A stretch of DNA of 45,779 nucleotides from Deltaproteobacteria bacterium (GCA_019313915.1 JAFDAJ010000017.1:1-45779), one strand, 5' to 3'. Shown: positions 1 to 8,298, counted from the stretch's first letter. The notes: generated from the sequence alone by a model not told the origin. Program-made: numbers and translations.

Positions 1-90
1 GTCGGGGGGGACGAAACGAGCAACGCCGTCAGCGATCAGTCCCGGATCCTGATGCGACGCCCTAACCATGACCCGCACAGTAGCTCAGCG

Positions 91-139
91 GCACTGACGC
101 TGACACAGGCACTGACGCTGTCACTGACGCTGTCACTAA
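91..139. repeat. Short tandem repeat, about 12-bp period
   Basis: Units of the form gcactgacgctg / tcactgacgctg lie at 91-102, 109-120 and 121-132, with a 6-base interruption at 103-108 and a partial unit at 133-139. The 11-mer CTGACGCTGTC occurs at 112-122 and 124-134, and its reverse complement recurs at 19762-19772 in another intergenic spot. No coding potential is evident. It lies just outside the 188-bp inverted-repeat element. Confidence 0.7.
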
Positions 140-158
140 CACCTTGGTTGCGTATGGA

Positions 159-346
159 GGGGCACGGCGGAACGCGATGCGGGGACCCAGCGGCGTAGCG
201 AGTGACAATCTGCAAGACAGCAACCACCGCAGATTGGGCGCGAGCGCCGAGGGGAGGCTTGCGTGGCCTCAGGCCCCCAGCCCCTCCGGCCACCTTTGCA
301 AGCCGACCCGTCCGCAGGGTCCCCGCATCGCGTTCCGCCGTGCCCC
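159..346 (+). mobile_element. MITE-like 188-bp element, copy 1, perfect 30-bp terminal inverted repeats
   Basis: Bases 159-188 (starting GGGGCACGGCGG) are the exact reverse complement of 317-346 (ending CCGCCGTGCCCC). A second 188-bp copy lies at 17142-17329 on the opposite strand, about 94% identical by eye (11 differences). Internal hairpins are 206-213 with 229-236, and 258-268 with 288-302. There is no transposase or credible gene inside, so it would be non-autonomous if mobile. Similarity to copy 2 continues outward on the left (CGTATGGAG) but not on the right, so the true ends are uncertain. It abuts the stop codon of the lipoprotein gene ending at 355, so it could also end or protect transcripts. 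A structured RNA is an alternative. The repeat is certain; mobility is inferred. Confidence 0.8.
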
Positions 347-354
347 GGTCGCCC

Positions 355-813
355 CTACGGACACCCATCCACACAGACCCGAAACTCGCTCTCGCAAGCT
401 GCCACGCAACTCTTGTCCTTCATCTCGCAATAGGTGTTGCAGCCAGCCCATCGGTCATTGCAGAGCGGGACGCAGCCCGGCGTGTGATACTCGGCGGGTG
501 GAGAGCGCGGGTATTCGTGCTCGAGCGCGGAGATCGCCTCTGGCTCCTGGCTCGGAAGCGGCCTCGTCGACCCGTCGAGGGCGAGCTGCCCGAGACGCAT
601 TTCGGCATAGCGGACGAGCTCGGGCGGCTGGTTCTCCGCTTGCTCATCGAGCCAGTGGCTCCAACAACTGCGACGCTGAGCCGGGGTTACCGACGGATCG
701 AAGTCGGCGCCGTAGCACTGCTCGTAGTAGTCCGTGCTTCTTTGGGCTTGTTTAAGGCTGGGTCCGCATGCAATTGAAACCAACAGGCAAGATGAGAAAA
801 GCAAACGAGACAT
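355..813 (-). CDS. Cys-rich lipoprotein of unknown function
   Basis: This 152-residue protein starts MSRLLFSSCLLVSIACGPS, a short hydrophobic leader ending in a lipobox-like IAC, so a lipoprotein is likely. The C-terminal 45 residues hold about nine cysteines in a CxxxC pattern (CVPLC, CNTYC, CVAAC, CVDGC), suggesting disulfide-bonded loops in the periplasm or on the surface. I recognise no family. An upstream extension to 921 lacks a leader and was rejected. The start at 813 shares the CATG with the ogt start on the other strand, so the two genes are divergent with no spacer. The stop codon lies in the GTAGGGGCGACC sequence next to the 188-bp element. Confidence 0.7.
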   Translation of the reverse strand: MSRLLFSSCLLVSIACGPSLKQAQRSTDYYEQCYGADFDPSVTPAQRRSCWSHWLDEQAENQPPELVRYAEMRLGQLALDGSTRPLPSQEPEAISALEHEYPRSPPAEYHTPGCVPLCNDRWAGCNTYCEMKDKSCVAACESEFRVCVDGCP

Positions 814-1360
814 GACGGCGGAAGGTATCACCGCCGACGAGCCCAACCAAGCTCCGGTCGCCGGGTGGGGCACGTACGAGGCCAAGAGCCTTGGGACGCT
901 CTGGCTCGCGTGGACCGACACGGGGTTGCTGCGACTCTCCTTCGATCGCTTGGGGGGCGTCCAGGCGCAGGAGACGCAAGTTCCCGCGATGTACTCCGAC
1001 CCCTTGACCCACTACTTCGGGGGTCAGCAGGAGGACTTTGCAGGCGTACCGCTCGACCTCAGAGGAACCGACTTCCAGCTACGCGTCTGGAACGCGCTCC
1101 GCAAGATTCCATGGGGTGAAGTGCGCACCTATGGGGGCATCGCTCAGGAGATCCACTCGCCTCGGGCGATGCGCGCCGTGGGCCAAGCCAATCACGTCAA
1201 TCCGGTTCCGATCATCGTCCCGTGCCATCGCGTCGTCGAAGCCGGGCATCACCTCGGCGGTTACGGCGGAGGGCTCGAACGCAAACAGGTTCTCCTCGAG
1301 CTCGAAGGCGTCCGCTTCCACGAGGGTGTCGTGCGACCCGGCCAGATGGAGCTCTTCTGA
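812..1360 (+). CDS. ogt: Methylated-DNA--protein-cysteine methyltransferase
   Basis: This 182-residue protein repairs O6-alkylguanine (and O4-alkylthymine) by moving the alkyl group to its own cysteine. The active-site motif IVPCHRVV has the acceptor Cys at about 138. The family's DNA-binding region is visible before it (FQLRVWNALRKIPWGEVRTY, then RAVGQANHVNPVPI), and GGYGGGLERKQ follows. Length fits Ogt/MGMT without an AdaA domain. The ATG at 812 was chosen because translation further upstream would run into the divergent lipoprotein gene and adds no conserved sequence. Its stop is one base from the stop of the convergent HAD-UbiA gene, so there is no room for a separate terminator. Confidence 0.93.
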   Translation: MTAEGITADEPNQAPVAGWGTYEAKSLGTLWLAWTDTGLLRLSFDRLGGVQAQETQVPAMYSDPLTHYFGGQQEDFAGVPLDLRGTDFQLRVWNALRKIPWGEVRTYGGIAQEIHSPRAMRAVGQANHVNPVPIIVPCHRVVEAGHHLGGYGGGLERKQVLLELEGVRFHEGVVRPGQMELF

Positions 1361-1361
1361 G

Positions 1362-2822
1362 CTACATGTAGCGCGCGACCAACAAGCAGGCGACCACGAG
1401 CGCGCCCGCCGCAAGGCTGATCTTGTCCTTCAGCGCGAACAGCACGGGATCATCGTGCATTTGATCCCGCGCGGCTAGGAACCAAATCCGCATGATCCAG
1501 TAAACCAAGATCAGGCAGATGCCCCAGAGCGCCTCGGGTCGCGCATAGTACACCACCATCGCGGGGCTGTTGATGTAGAGCGCGAACACGAGCACCGCGA
1601 GCAAACCCGACGCGGGGCCCGCCGAGGCGATGATCGGGATATCGGCCGGAACGTAGTTGCGGCCCTTGAGGGCGTGACCGCCGGCGCCTCTGACCTGGAT
1701 GAGCTCGGCGTAGCGCTTCACGAACGCCAGACTCGTGAAGAAGAAGATCGAGAACGCAAGCAACCAAGGTGAAAGCTTCACTTCGACGGCCACACCACCG
1801 GCCATCACCCGGTAGGTGAAGAGCGACGCCAACGTAAGCACGTCGATGATCATTCTCTGCTTGAGAACGAACGAATATGCCGTGGTGAGGGCCACGTAGC
1901 CGAACAGCGCCAAGACGAACCGGGGGTTTACGCAGGCAGCGGCAAGGGTGATCGACAAGGCCAGAGAGCCCAGCGAAAGGGCGATGCCCTCGGGAATCGA
2001 CAAAGTGCCAGCAGCAAGCGGGCGCTGGCGTTTGCTCCGGTGTTGACGGTCCGACGGCAGGTCGACCAGGTCGTTCAAGACATAAATGGACGATGCGCAG
2101 AGGCTGAACGCAGCAAACGCCATCAACGCGGTAAGAACCAAGTTGAGATTCGTGTACTGGTGCGAGAAGTACAACGGTACGAACAACAGGACGTTCTTGG
2201 CCCACTGGTGAGGCCGAAGCTCTTTCACCGCTGCCTTCCACTTGTTCGATCGCTTCGAAAGTACCGTCACCTTGGGAAGCGAGTGCTCGGCCCGTCTGCG
2301 CAGGCTCGAGCTCGGGCAAACCATGATCGCTTCATTTGCGGCCTTCCAGACCGGCAGATCTGCCGACGAGTCGCCCACGTATTGAAAACCTCCCGCGCCA
2401 AAGCGCGACACGAGAAGCTCGGCCTTGCGGCCGGCCTTGAGATTGCGCTCTCCATCGCTGCCGATCGCTTCGTCGAACCGTCCGACGTGTGCAGCGACGG
2501 CGTCCGCTGTGCGTTGGTCCGACGCGGTGACCAGCAGCACTTGGCGACCGTCCTCGCGCGCTCGGCGTATCTCATCCAAGACCTCCTCTCGGTAAGGAAG
2601 CGTGGCCGGGTCAACGGGCGCGTTCTGCGCCAAGTAGCGCTTGAGCTTGGGCCGGCCGCTCGTGAGGGAAGCAAGCGCGCCGAAGACCTTCCAGGGCGCG
2701 GTCTTCAACAAGCTGAGAAAGCCCTCCGCCATCGTGTCGGTCGCCACCAGCGTTCCGTCGAGGTCCACACACAGCGGCCCCGTCGTCGAAGCGGAGGTAG
2801 AAGCTGTAGGCGGCGTGTTCAA
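1362..2822 (-). CDS. HAD hydrolase - UbiA prenyltransferase fusion, DPPR-synthase-like
   Basis: The 486-residue protein has two parts. Residues about 15-190 are a HAD-type phosphatase: DLDGTL (nucleophile Asp20, Asp22), VTASDQRT, the conserved Lys in NLKAGRK, and GDSSAD. Residues about 195-486 are a polytopic UbiA domain with the signature NDLVDLPSDRQHRSKRQRPL for Mg-pyrophosphate binding and KRYAELIQ, typical of decaprenyl-phosphate phosphoribosyltransferases. By family knowledge the UbiA half would transfer phosphoribose to a polyprenyl phosphate and the HAD half would remove the 5-phosphate, giving a lipid-linked pentose donor. The substrate is not proven. Start is TTG at 2822 behind GAGAAGGGG. 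It lies 10 bases after valS and is probably cotranscribed with it. Confidence 0.88.
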   Translation of the reverse strand: MNTPPTASTSASTTGPLCVDLDGTLVATDTMAEGFLSLLKTAPWKVFGALASLTSGRPKLKRYLAQNAPVDPATLPYREEVLDEIRRAREDGRQVLLVTASDQRTADAVAAHVGRFDEAIGSDGERNLKAGRKAELLVSRFGAGGFQYVGDSSADLPVWKAANEAIMVCPSSSLRRRAEHSLPKVTVLSKRSNKWKAAVKELRPHQWAKNVLLFVPLYFSHQYTNLNLVLTALMAFAAFSLCASSIYVLNDLVDLPSDRQHRSKRQRPLAAGTLSIPEGIALSLGSLALSITLAAACVNPRFVLALFGYVALTTAYSFVLKQRMIIDVLTLASLFTYRVMAGGVAVEVKLSPWLLAFSIFFFTSLAFVKRYAELIQVRGAGGHALKGRNYVPADIPIIASAGPASGLLAVLVFALYINSPAMVVYYARPEALWGICLILVYWIMRIWFLAARDQMHDDPVLFALKDKISLAAGALVVACLLVARYM

Positions 2823-2832
2823 GATCCCCTTC

Positions 2833-5616
2833 TCAAAGGCTATTCAATGCCGCTTCCAGGCGCTCGCGCTTCTCGCGGAGCTCGGACTCGGCGCGCCGCG
2901 ACTTTTCGACCACAGCCGCGGGCGCTCGCCCGACGAAGCTGGGATTACCGAGCTTTTTCTCGAGCACACCAAGCTCCTTCTCGAGCTTCTTGAGGTCGCG
3001 CTGCAAGCGGTTTCGCTCCTTTTCAGTGTCGATAACGCCCGGAACCGCTGCCCGAACCCCCGGGTTCACGAACACGGCAGCGTTGTCGAAATGGGCCGCG
3101 GGATCGTCCAGCTTGGCCGCATCCGCTTCGAAGCACAGCTCGCAGCGCGCCAGCGTCTCGATGGTCGAGCGCTCGGCCTCTAGCACCGCGCGCTTTGCTT
3201 CGTCGCCGGTGTGCCAATGGATCTTCATTGGCTGACTCCTCGGCAGATCGTGCTCGGCGCGAATCGTTCGCGCGCTGCTGACAAACGCCTGTACTATCTC
3301 AAAGTCGCGCTCCGCATCGCGGTCGAGCTTGGCATCGACCAACGCGGACGGAAACCGGCTGATCATGATGCTCTGGGGCGCCTGGTCCCACTTGGGAACC
3401 CGCTGCCAGATCTCCTCGGTGATGTGCGGCATCATTGGGTGCAGCGCACGCAGGACGGTCTCGAGCGCGTGCACCAACGTGGCTTCGGTCTCCTGCACTA
3501 GGCCAGCATCGCCGCTATCGAGCGCCGGTTTGCTGGCCTCGAGAAACCAATCGCAAAGCTCGCCCCACACGAAACGGTAGAGCGCGCCGGACGCCTCGTC
3601 GAGTCGGTACGCGTCGAGGCCCGTGGAGGCGGCGTCGAGCGCCTGATGGAGGCGCGACAGCACCCACCGATTCGCAAGCGCCTTGGGCTGCGGGCATTGC
3701 TGTGAGGCCTTCGTCGAAGAACCGCTCAGACGCATCAGCGCATAACGCGATGCGTTCCAGAGCTTGTTGGCGAAATTCCGATAGCCTTCGATTCGCTTGA
3801 TCGACAGCACGATGCGGCGCGACTGCGGCGAATAGCTGAGCAGCGTCATCCGCAGCGCGTCGGCGCCGTAGGCCGCAAAGCCATCGGGGTAGGTCGCTTT
3901 CAGGTACTTGATGCCCGCCTTCTTCGCCCCAGCCTTTTCCGCCTTCGCGATGAGCTCTTCGCCAGTCGCCCCGTAAATCACATCGAGCGGATCGACGACG
4001 TTTCCCTTCACCTTGCTCATCTTGTCGCCGCGCTCGTCGGTCACCAAGCCAGCCAACAAAACTCGCGTAAACGGAACCTCGCCCATGAAGTGCAGGCCCA
4101 TCATGATCATGCGCGCGACCCAGAAGAACAGGATGTCGTATCCCGTCTCCATGTCCTGCGTCGGGTAGAATCGTTCGAGGGCCAAGGTCTTTTCGGGCCA
4201 CCCGAGCGTCGAAAACGGCCACAACGCGGAGCTGAACCAGGTATCGAGCACATCGTCGTCCTGGCGAATCGAAGTGCTCCCGCACCCACCGCAGGCCGTC
4301 GCATCCTCGCGCGACACCGTCACGTGGTCGCAGTCGTCGCAGTACCACGCCGGAATCGGGTGTCCCCACCAAAGCTGCCTCGAGATGCACCAATCTTGGA
4401 TGTTGCGCAGCCAGTGGAAGTACGTCTTACTCCACTCGGACGGTAGGATCTGAATCGTGCCGTCTTCGACCGCTTTGATCGCCGGCGCGGCCAGTGGCTT
4501 CGTCTTCACGAACCATTGGGTCGAGATCATCGGCTCAACGACGGCCCCAGAACGCTGCGAGCGTGGCAGCGTCATCATGTGCTTCTTACTACCACGGGCG
4601 AGCCCGAGGTTGGCGAGCTCGTTTTGCACCGCCTCACGCGCCTCGGAGCGCCCGAGCCCCTGGAACGGTCCGCCATTTTCGTTGAGCGTGCCGTCGAGCT
4701 CGAAGATGTTGATCTCCTCGAGGCCATGCCGCTTGCCGGTGGCAAAGTCGTTGGGGTCGTGAGCGGGGGTCACCTTCACGACGCCCGTGCCGAACTCTGG
4801 GTCGACCAGCTCAGCGTCGAGAATCACAGGAATCATCCGATCGACGAAGGGGTGACGAACATACTTGCCGTGCAGATGCCGGTGACGTTCGTCATCGGGG
4901 TGAATCGCCACGGCCGTGTCCCCGAGCATCGTCTCGGGACGCGTAGTCGACACGACCACCTCGCCATCCCCATCGGCAAGCGGGTAGGCGAAATCGAACA
5001 TCACGCCCTCGACGTTCTCCTCCTGCTCGACCTCGAGGTCCGACAATACGGTCTGCGACTCGACGTCCCAGTTCACCAATCGGGTGTCTCTGTAGATCAG
5101 CCCCTCCTCGTGCAGGCGCACGAACGCCTCACGCACGGCGCGCACCATGTCGGGGTCCATCGTGAACTTGGTTCGCGGCCAGTCGCACGAGGCGCCCATC
5201 TTCCGCAGCTGCTGAAGGATCCGCCCGCCGGACTCCTCCTTCCACTGCCAGACCCGCTCGATGAACTTCTCGCGGCCGAGGTCGTAGCGCGTCAGGCCTT
5301 CCTTCTTGAGTTGGCGCTCGACGACCACCTGGGTGGCGATGCCGGCGTGGTCGATTCCGGGGACCCAGAGCGTGTTGTAGCCCTGCATCCGCTTGTGGCG
5401 ACAGAGCACGTCCTCAAACGTCGTCCGGCAAGCGTGCCCCATGTGAAGCGAGCCTGTGACGTTGGGAGGCGGAATCGCCAGGGTGTACGTCGGTCGGTGG
5501 TCCTCCGGGTCCTCAGAGGCCGCAAAGTACCCGGAGGTCTCCCAGAACTCGTACCAACGCGTCTCGCTTTCGGTCGGCGAGTACTGCTTGGGCATCTCGT
5601 CAGACGGTTCGCTCAT
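2833..5616 (-). CDS. valS: Valine--tRNA ligase
   Basis: This 927-residue class I aminoacyl-tRNA synthetase charges tRNA-Val in the cytoplasm. The HIGH-type motif is PPPNVTGSLHMGHA near residue 50 and the KMSKS loop is DKMSKVKGNVVDPLD near 530. The editing domain lies between about 190 and 340. A Cys-rich patch (WYCDDCDHV, then CGGCGS) before DVLDTWFSS looks like a zinc site. The C-terminal about 65 residues form the Glu/Lys/Arg-rich coiled coil typical of ValRS, ending ERLEAALNSL. A lysine-rich insert after VIYGATGEEL resembles inserts I know from deltaproteobacterial ValRS. The receiver gene lies 41 bases upstream on the same strand and HAD-UbiA follows, so a three-gene transcript is likely. 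Confidence 0.97.
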   Translation of the reverse strand: MSEPSDEMPKQYSPTESETRWYEFWETSGYFAASEDPEDHRPTYTLAIPPPNVTGSLHMGHACRTTFEDVLCRHKRMQGYNTLWVPGIDHAGIATQVVVERQLKKEGLTRYDLGREKFIERVWQWKEESGGRILQQLRKMGASCDWPRTKFTMDPDMVRAVREAFVRLHEEGLIYRDTRLVNWDVESQTVLSDLEVEQEENVEGVMFDFAYPLADGDGEVVVSTTRPETMLGDTAVAIHPDDERHRHLHGKYVRHPFVDRMIPVILDAELVDPEFGTGVVKVTPAHDPNDFATGKRHGLEEINIFELDGTLNENGGPFQGLGRSEAREAVQNELANLGLARGSKKHMMTLPRSQRSGAVVEPMISTQWFVKTKPLAAPAIKAVEDGTIQILPSEWSKTYFHWLRNIQDWCISRQLWWGHPIPAWYCDDCDHVTVSREDATACGGCGSTSIRQDDDVLDTWFSSALWPFSTLGWPEKTLALERFYPTQDMETGYDILFFWVARMIMMGLHFMGEVPFTRVLLAGLVTDERGDKMSKVKGNVVDPLDVIYGATGEELIAKAEKAGAKKAGIKYLKATYPDGFAAYGADALRMTLLSYSPQSRRIVLSIKRIEGYRNFANKLWNASRYALMRLSGSSTKASQQCPQPKALANRWVLSRLHQALDAASTGLDAYRLDEASGALYRFVWGELCDWFLEASKPALDSGDAGLVQETEATLVHALETVLRALHPMMPHITEEIWQRVPKWDQAPQSIMISRFPSALVDAKLDRDAERDFEIVQAFVSSARTIRAEHDLPRSQPMKIHWHTGDEAKRAVLEAERSTIETLARCELCFEADAAKLDDPAAHFDNAAVFVNPGVRAAVPGVIDTEKERNRLQRDLKKLEKELGVLEKKLGNPSFVGRAPAAVVEKSRRAESELREKRERLEAALNSL

Positions 5617-5657
5617 CCGACCGACCGTGTGCGGTGAAATCGCGAAGCAGTCAAGCC

Positions 5658-6461
5658 TCAGTCACCGACGAGACGGTGCAATTCCTCGCGGATCATCGCT
5701 TCGGCGAGATCGGGAACGACCTCCCAAACCACGCGCTCGACGACCTCGGCCGAAAGCTTGAGCACGCCCTCGACTTGGTCCGGCGTCAGGCCAAGGGTCT
5801 CGAGCCGCTCCACGACCGAATGCGACAGCGCTTCATTGACCGCAGCGGTCGCCTGCAGAGGAGCAGCCGGAGACGACGCCACCTTCGCGGCCGGCGCAGA
5901 TGCCCGCAGGGAAGCCGCCCCGGCTGGAGCAACCGAAATCTGCGCGCCGCTCAGCGGTGTGGGCGCCATGGGCCGCGACGACGGACCACTGACCGGAAGC
6001 GGTGGCGGCGTGGGCCGATATGAAGGCTGAGAAATGGGCCTCGGTGGGGTCGTCGCCGGACGTGCGACGGGAATCGAGGGCGCCTCGTAGAGGGCTTCGG
6101 CCTGGTCGGCGAGCTCGATGGCCTTGTCGATGGCTTCTTGCGTATCGAACGGCTTTAGAATGTGGCCGTCGGCGCCAACTTCGGAAGCGCGAGCCTCATC
6201 GAGCGGACGGTGCTGGCTGGCCATCAGGATCACGGATGTGCCTGCAAGCTGTGGGTCGGACTTGATCGCGCGGGTCACCTCATACCCGTCGATCCCGGGC
6301 AACGACGCGTCGATGAACGCCACGTCCGGACCGAAATCACGCCCCTGTTGAAGTGCAAGCTCGCCGCTCTCGACGGCAAGCAGCTCCGCGTCTTCCCCCG
6401 CGAAAGTCATCTGCATGACCTTGCGCATGCTCACGCTGTCTTCGACGATCAGAATCCTCAT
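5658..6461 (-). CDS. Response regulator: CheY-like receiver plus C-terminal helical domain
   Basis: The 267-residue protein opens with a receiver domain (MRILIVEDSVSMRKVM, phosphoacceptor Asp51 in FIDASLPG, Lys103 in ILKPF). Residues about 130-205 are a Pro/Ala-rich linker. The C-terminal about 55 residues (ETLGLTPDQVEGVL..., VERVVWEVVPDLAE..., IREELHRLV) are predicted helical and resemble a tail seen on many myxobacterial receiver proteins. It has no DNA-binding or enzymatic output domain, so it probably acts through protein contacts. No histidine kinase is nearby. The partner and pathway are unknown. It lies 41 bases upstream of valS on the same strand. Confidence 0.88.
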   Translation of the reverse strand: MRILIVEDSVSMRKVMQMTFAGEDAELLAVESGELALQQGRDFGPDVAFIDASLPGIDGYEVTRAIKSDPQLAGTSVILMASQHRPLDEARASEVGADGHILKPFDTQEAIDKAIELADQAEALYEAPSIPVARPATTPPRPISQPSYRPTPPPLPVSGPSSRPMAPTPLSGAQISVAPAGAASLRASAPAAKVASSPAAPLQATAAVNEALSHSVVERLETLGLTPDQVEGVLKLSAEVVERVVWEVVPDLAEAMIREELHRLVGD

Positions 6462-6579
6462 CGACTCAAGCCCCGTTCACTTAGATGTATGCTCGCTGAC
6501 ATACGCGATCGGCACCTTCCCGGTCAAGAAGCGGCACGCCCGGTTTGACCCCATAGGCGGCCGCCGGTAGGGAGCGCTG

Positions 6580-7197
6580 GTGTCGGATTCGGGCCTACGC
6601 TGGCGCTACCGTGAGGAGGCTCCGAGGGCCCCCGAGGGTCGCTTTTCGCTCGAAGAGCTGATCGAGGGGCCGGGCCCAATCGAGCTAGACATCGGTTTTG
6701 GCCGTGGTTTGTCGCTTTTCGAGCGCACGGCCGTCTCTCCCGGCAGCCGCATCATCGGCATCGAGGTCAAGACCAAGCTCGCGTACAAAGTGAACGGACG
6801 GCTCCAGAAGCACGATCTCCAGAATGTGGCGATCTTGTGCGGGGATGCGCGCGAAATCTTGAAAAGAGCTGAACCAGCCGGATCGGTTCAGCAGGTGGCG
6901 CTGCACTTTCCAGACCCCTGGTGGAAGAAGCGGCACGACAAGCGGCGGGTCATCGGGGAGGCCCTTCTCACGGAGCTTCACCGTCTGATGAAACCCAGCG
7001 GCGCGCTGTTCATCCAGACCGACGTCGAGCACCGGGCTGAGCAATACGTTGGACAACTTCAGGACACGGCAGGCTTCACACTCGCGTCGGACACAGGCTA
7101 CGTCGACGCGAACCCGTTCAACGCGCGCTCCAATCGGGAAAAGCGAGCCATCGAAGACGGCTTGCCGGTTTGGCGTATTCTGGCGACGCGGGACTGA
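6580..7197 (+). CDS. trmB: tRNA (guanine-N7-)-methyltransferase
   Basis: The 205-residue enzyme methylates N7 of G46 in the tRNA variable loop using S-adenosylmethionine. The SAM-binding motif is IELDIGFGRG and the family hallmark VALHFPDPWWKKRHDKRRV is complete; ALFIQTDVEHRAEQY fits the fold further on. Start is GTG at 6580, with GGGAGC a few bases upstream. Length matches single-domain bacterial TrmB. The stop (TGA 7195-7197) directly abuts the stop of the convergent deacetylase gene. Confidence 0.95.
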   Translation: MSDSGLRWRYREEAPRAPEGRFSLEELIEGPGPIELDIGFGRGLSLFERTAVSPGSRIIGIEVKTKLAYKVNGRLQKHDLQNVAILCGDAREILKRAEPAGSVQQVALHFPDPWWKKRHDKRRVIGEALLTELHRLMKPSGALFIQTDVEHRAEQYVGQLQDTAGFTLASDTGYVDANPFNARSNREKRAIEDGLPVWRILATRD

Positions 7198-8178
7198 TCA
7201 CCGAAGGGCAACGGTGTGGCACGCTCGTCGCGCGCGCTCCCGCAACTCTTCTTGTCGCTCCTCGAGCGACTGGTCGGGTTCGTGGCCGGGGATGAAATAG
7301 CCGAGGTCGTCGACGATGTCGTACAGTTCTTCGCCCTCGGCGAGCAACTTGCAGTTGCGCTTCTGCAGGGCATCCACCAGGCGGGGCACCGCATCGAGGC
7401 TGTGGGCCTTCGTGTCGTGCATCAGAAGGATGCCTCCCCGATCTCCGGTCTCTCTCTCGCGGCGCTCTAGGACGCGGAAGAAGGTGCGAACCACCTCCTC
7501 AGGCGTGCTCACCTCGAGGTCGCCGCCGTAGAGCGCCCACATCACGCTGGTGTACCCGTTTTCGCCCAGAAGCTGCTGGACACGCTCCGACAGGGCGCCG
7601 CCCGGGGGCCGGATCAATCGTGGCATGCGTCCGATCGTCCGCGCGATCTTCCGTTCGCTGATCGCGAGCTCGGCTTCGATCTCGGCGTTGCGAAGTAACG
7701 GAAGCTGTCGGTGGGTTTCGGTATGGTTGCCGACCGTGTGGCCCCTGCGAACGATCTCACGGACGATTGCGGCATGCTCCCGTTCCCAGGGGTTGCCGTT
7801 GCCAAAGCTCTCGGTCTTGACGAAGAACACGGCCTTGATGCCGAGCTCGTCGAGCATGTCCAAGAGGCGCGGGGTGGTCCTGCGCGATGGACCATCGTCG
7901 AACGTGAAGAGAATCGTGCGATGCTTACTACCGCCGCTGATGGTCAGACCGCTCGGAAAACGCAAGCCCGTCACGTCTTGGTTGGGGATCGGCACGACCT
8001 CTGCCACCTCGGGCCCCGGCTCCGCGTGAATGGGCTCGACGATGGGGGCTGGGGCCGGACGGAAGGCCAGCGGCGCGACCGGGGCCGTACTGACCTCAGA
8101 GGCGCCCGCGAACGAGCCTCCGGCCACCATCGCGAGAGCGCAGCAGCTCAATCGAACCTTCCATGGGATCCTGGGCAT
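7198..8178 (-). CDS. Exported polysaccharide deacetylase (NodB homology domain)
   Basis: The predicted 326-residue protein starts MPRIPWKVRLSCCALAM, a signal peptide likely cleaved after SFAGA. The NodB domain (residues about 75-275) has the metal-binding motif LFTFDDGPSRRTTPRLLD, the HxxxH-type motif TVGNHTETHRQL, and RPPGGAL. By family it removes N- or O-acetyl groups from a polysaccharide such as peptidoglycan or an exopolysaccharide, in the periplasm or outside the cell. A Pro/Ala-rich spacer separates leader and domain. The C-terminal 25 residues are charged and helical. A start at 8232 would put 18 residues before the leader, so 8178 was chosen. It is divergent from the ABC ATPase gene. 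Confidence 0.9.
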   Translation of the reverse strand: MPRIPWKVRLSCCALAMVAGGSFAGASEVSTAPVAPLAFRPAPAPIVEPIHAEPGPEVAEVVPIPNQDVTGLRFPSGLTISGGSKHRTILFTFDDGPSRRTTPRLLDMLDELGIKAVFFVKTESFGNGNPWEREHAAIVREIVRRGHTVGNHTETHRQLPLLRNAEIEAELAISERKIARTIGRMPRLIRPPGGALSERVQQLLGENGYTSVMWALYGGDLEVSTPEEVVRTFFRVLERRERETGDRGGILLMHDTKAHSLDAVPRLVDALQKRNCKLLAEGEELYDIVDDLGYFIPGHEPDQSLEERQEELRERARRACHTVALR

Positions 8179-8298
8179 CTTGCAGGCGATCGTACGAAAG
8201 CGCGGGCGGCAGATGCGAGAAAGCCGCAGCACCTGGACAGGTCTGCAGTTGCAACGGCGGATCGCATCGAGTACCCCGTGCGCCTTACGGGTACTAAA

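Noticed and set aside
36-374. A minus-strand 112-codon frame across the tandem repeat and the palindromic element
   Set aside because: It is the translated reverse of the repeats and has no leader, motif or ribosome site.
4516-5637. A 373-codon plus-strand frame opposite valS
   Set aside because: It is a GC-codon shadow of valS, with His/Arg/Val-rich composition and no family signature.
8271-8294. Imperfect hairpin before the ABC ATPase start as a riboswitch
   Set aside because: It is only a single 8-bp stem with a bulge, without a conserved core or anti-terminator; kept as a note in the gene entry.
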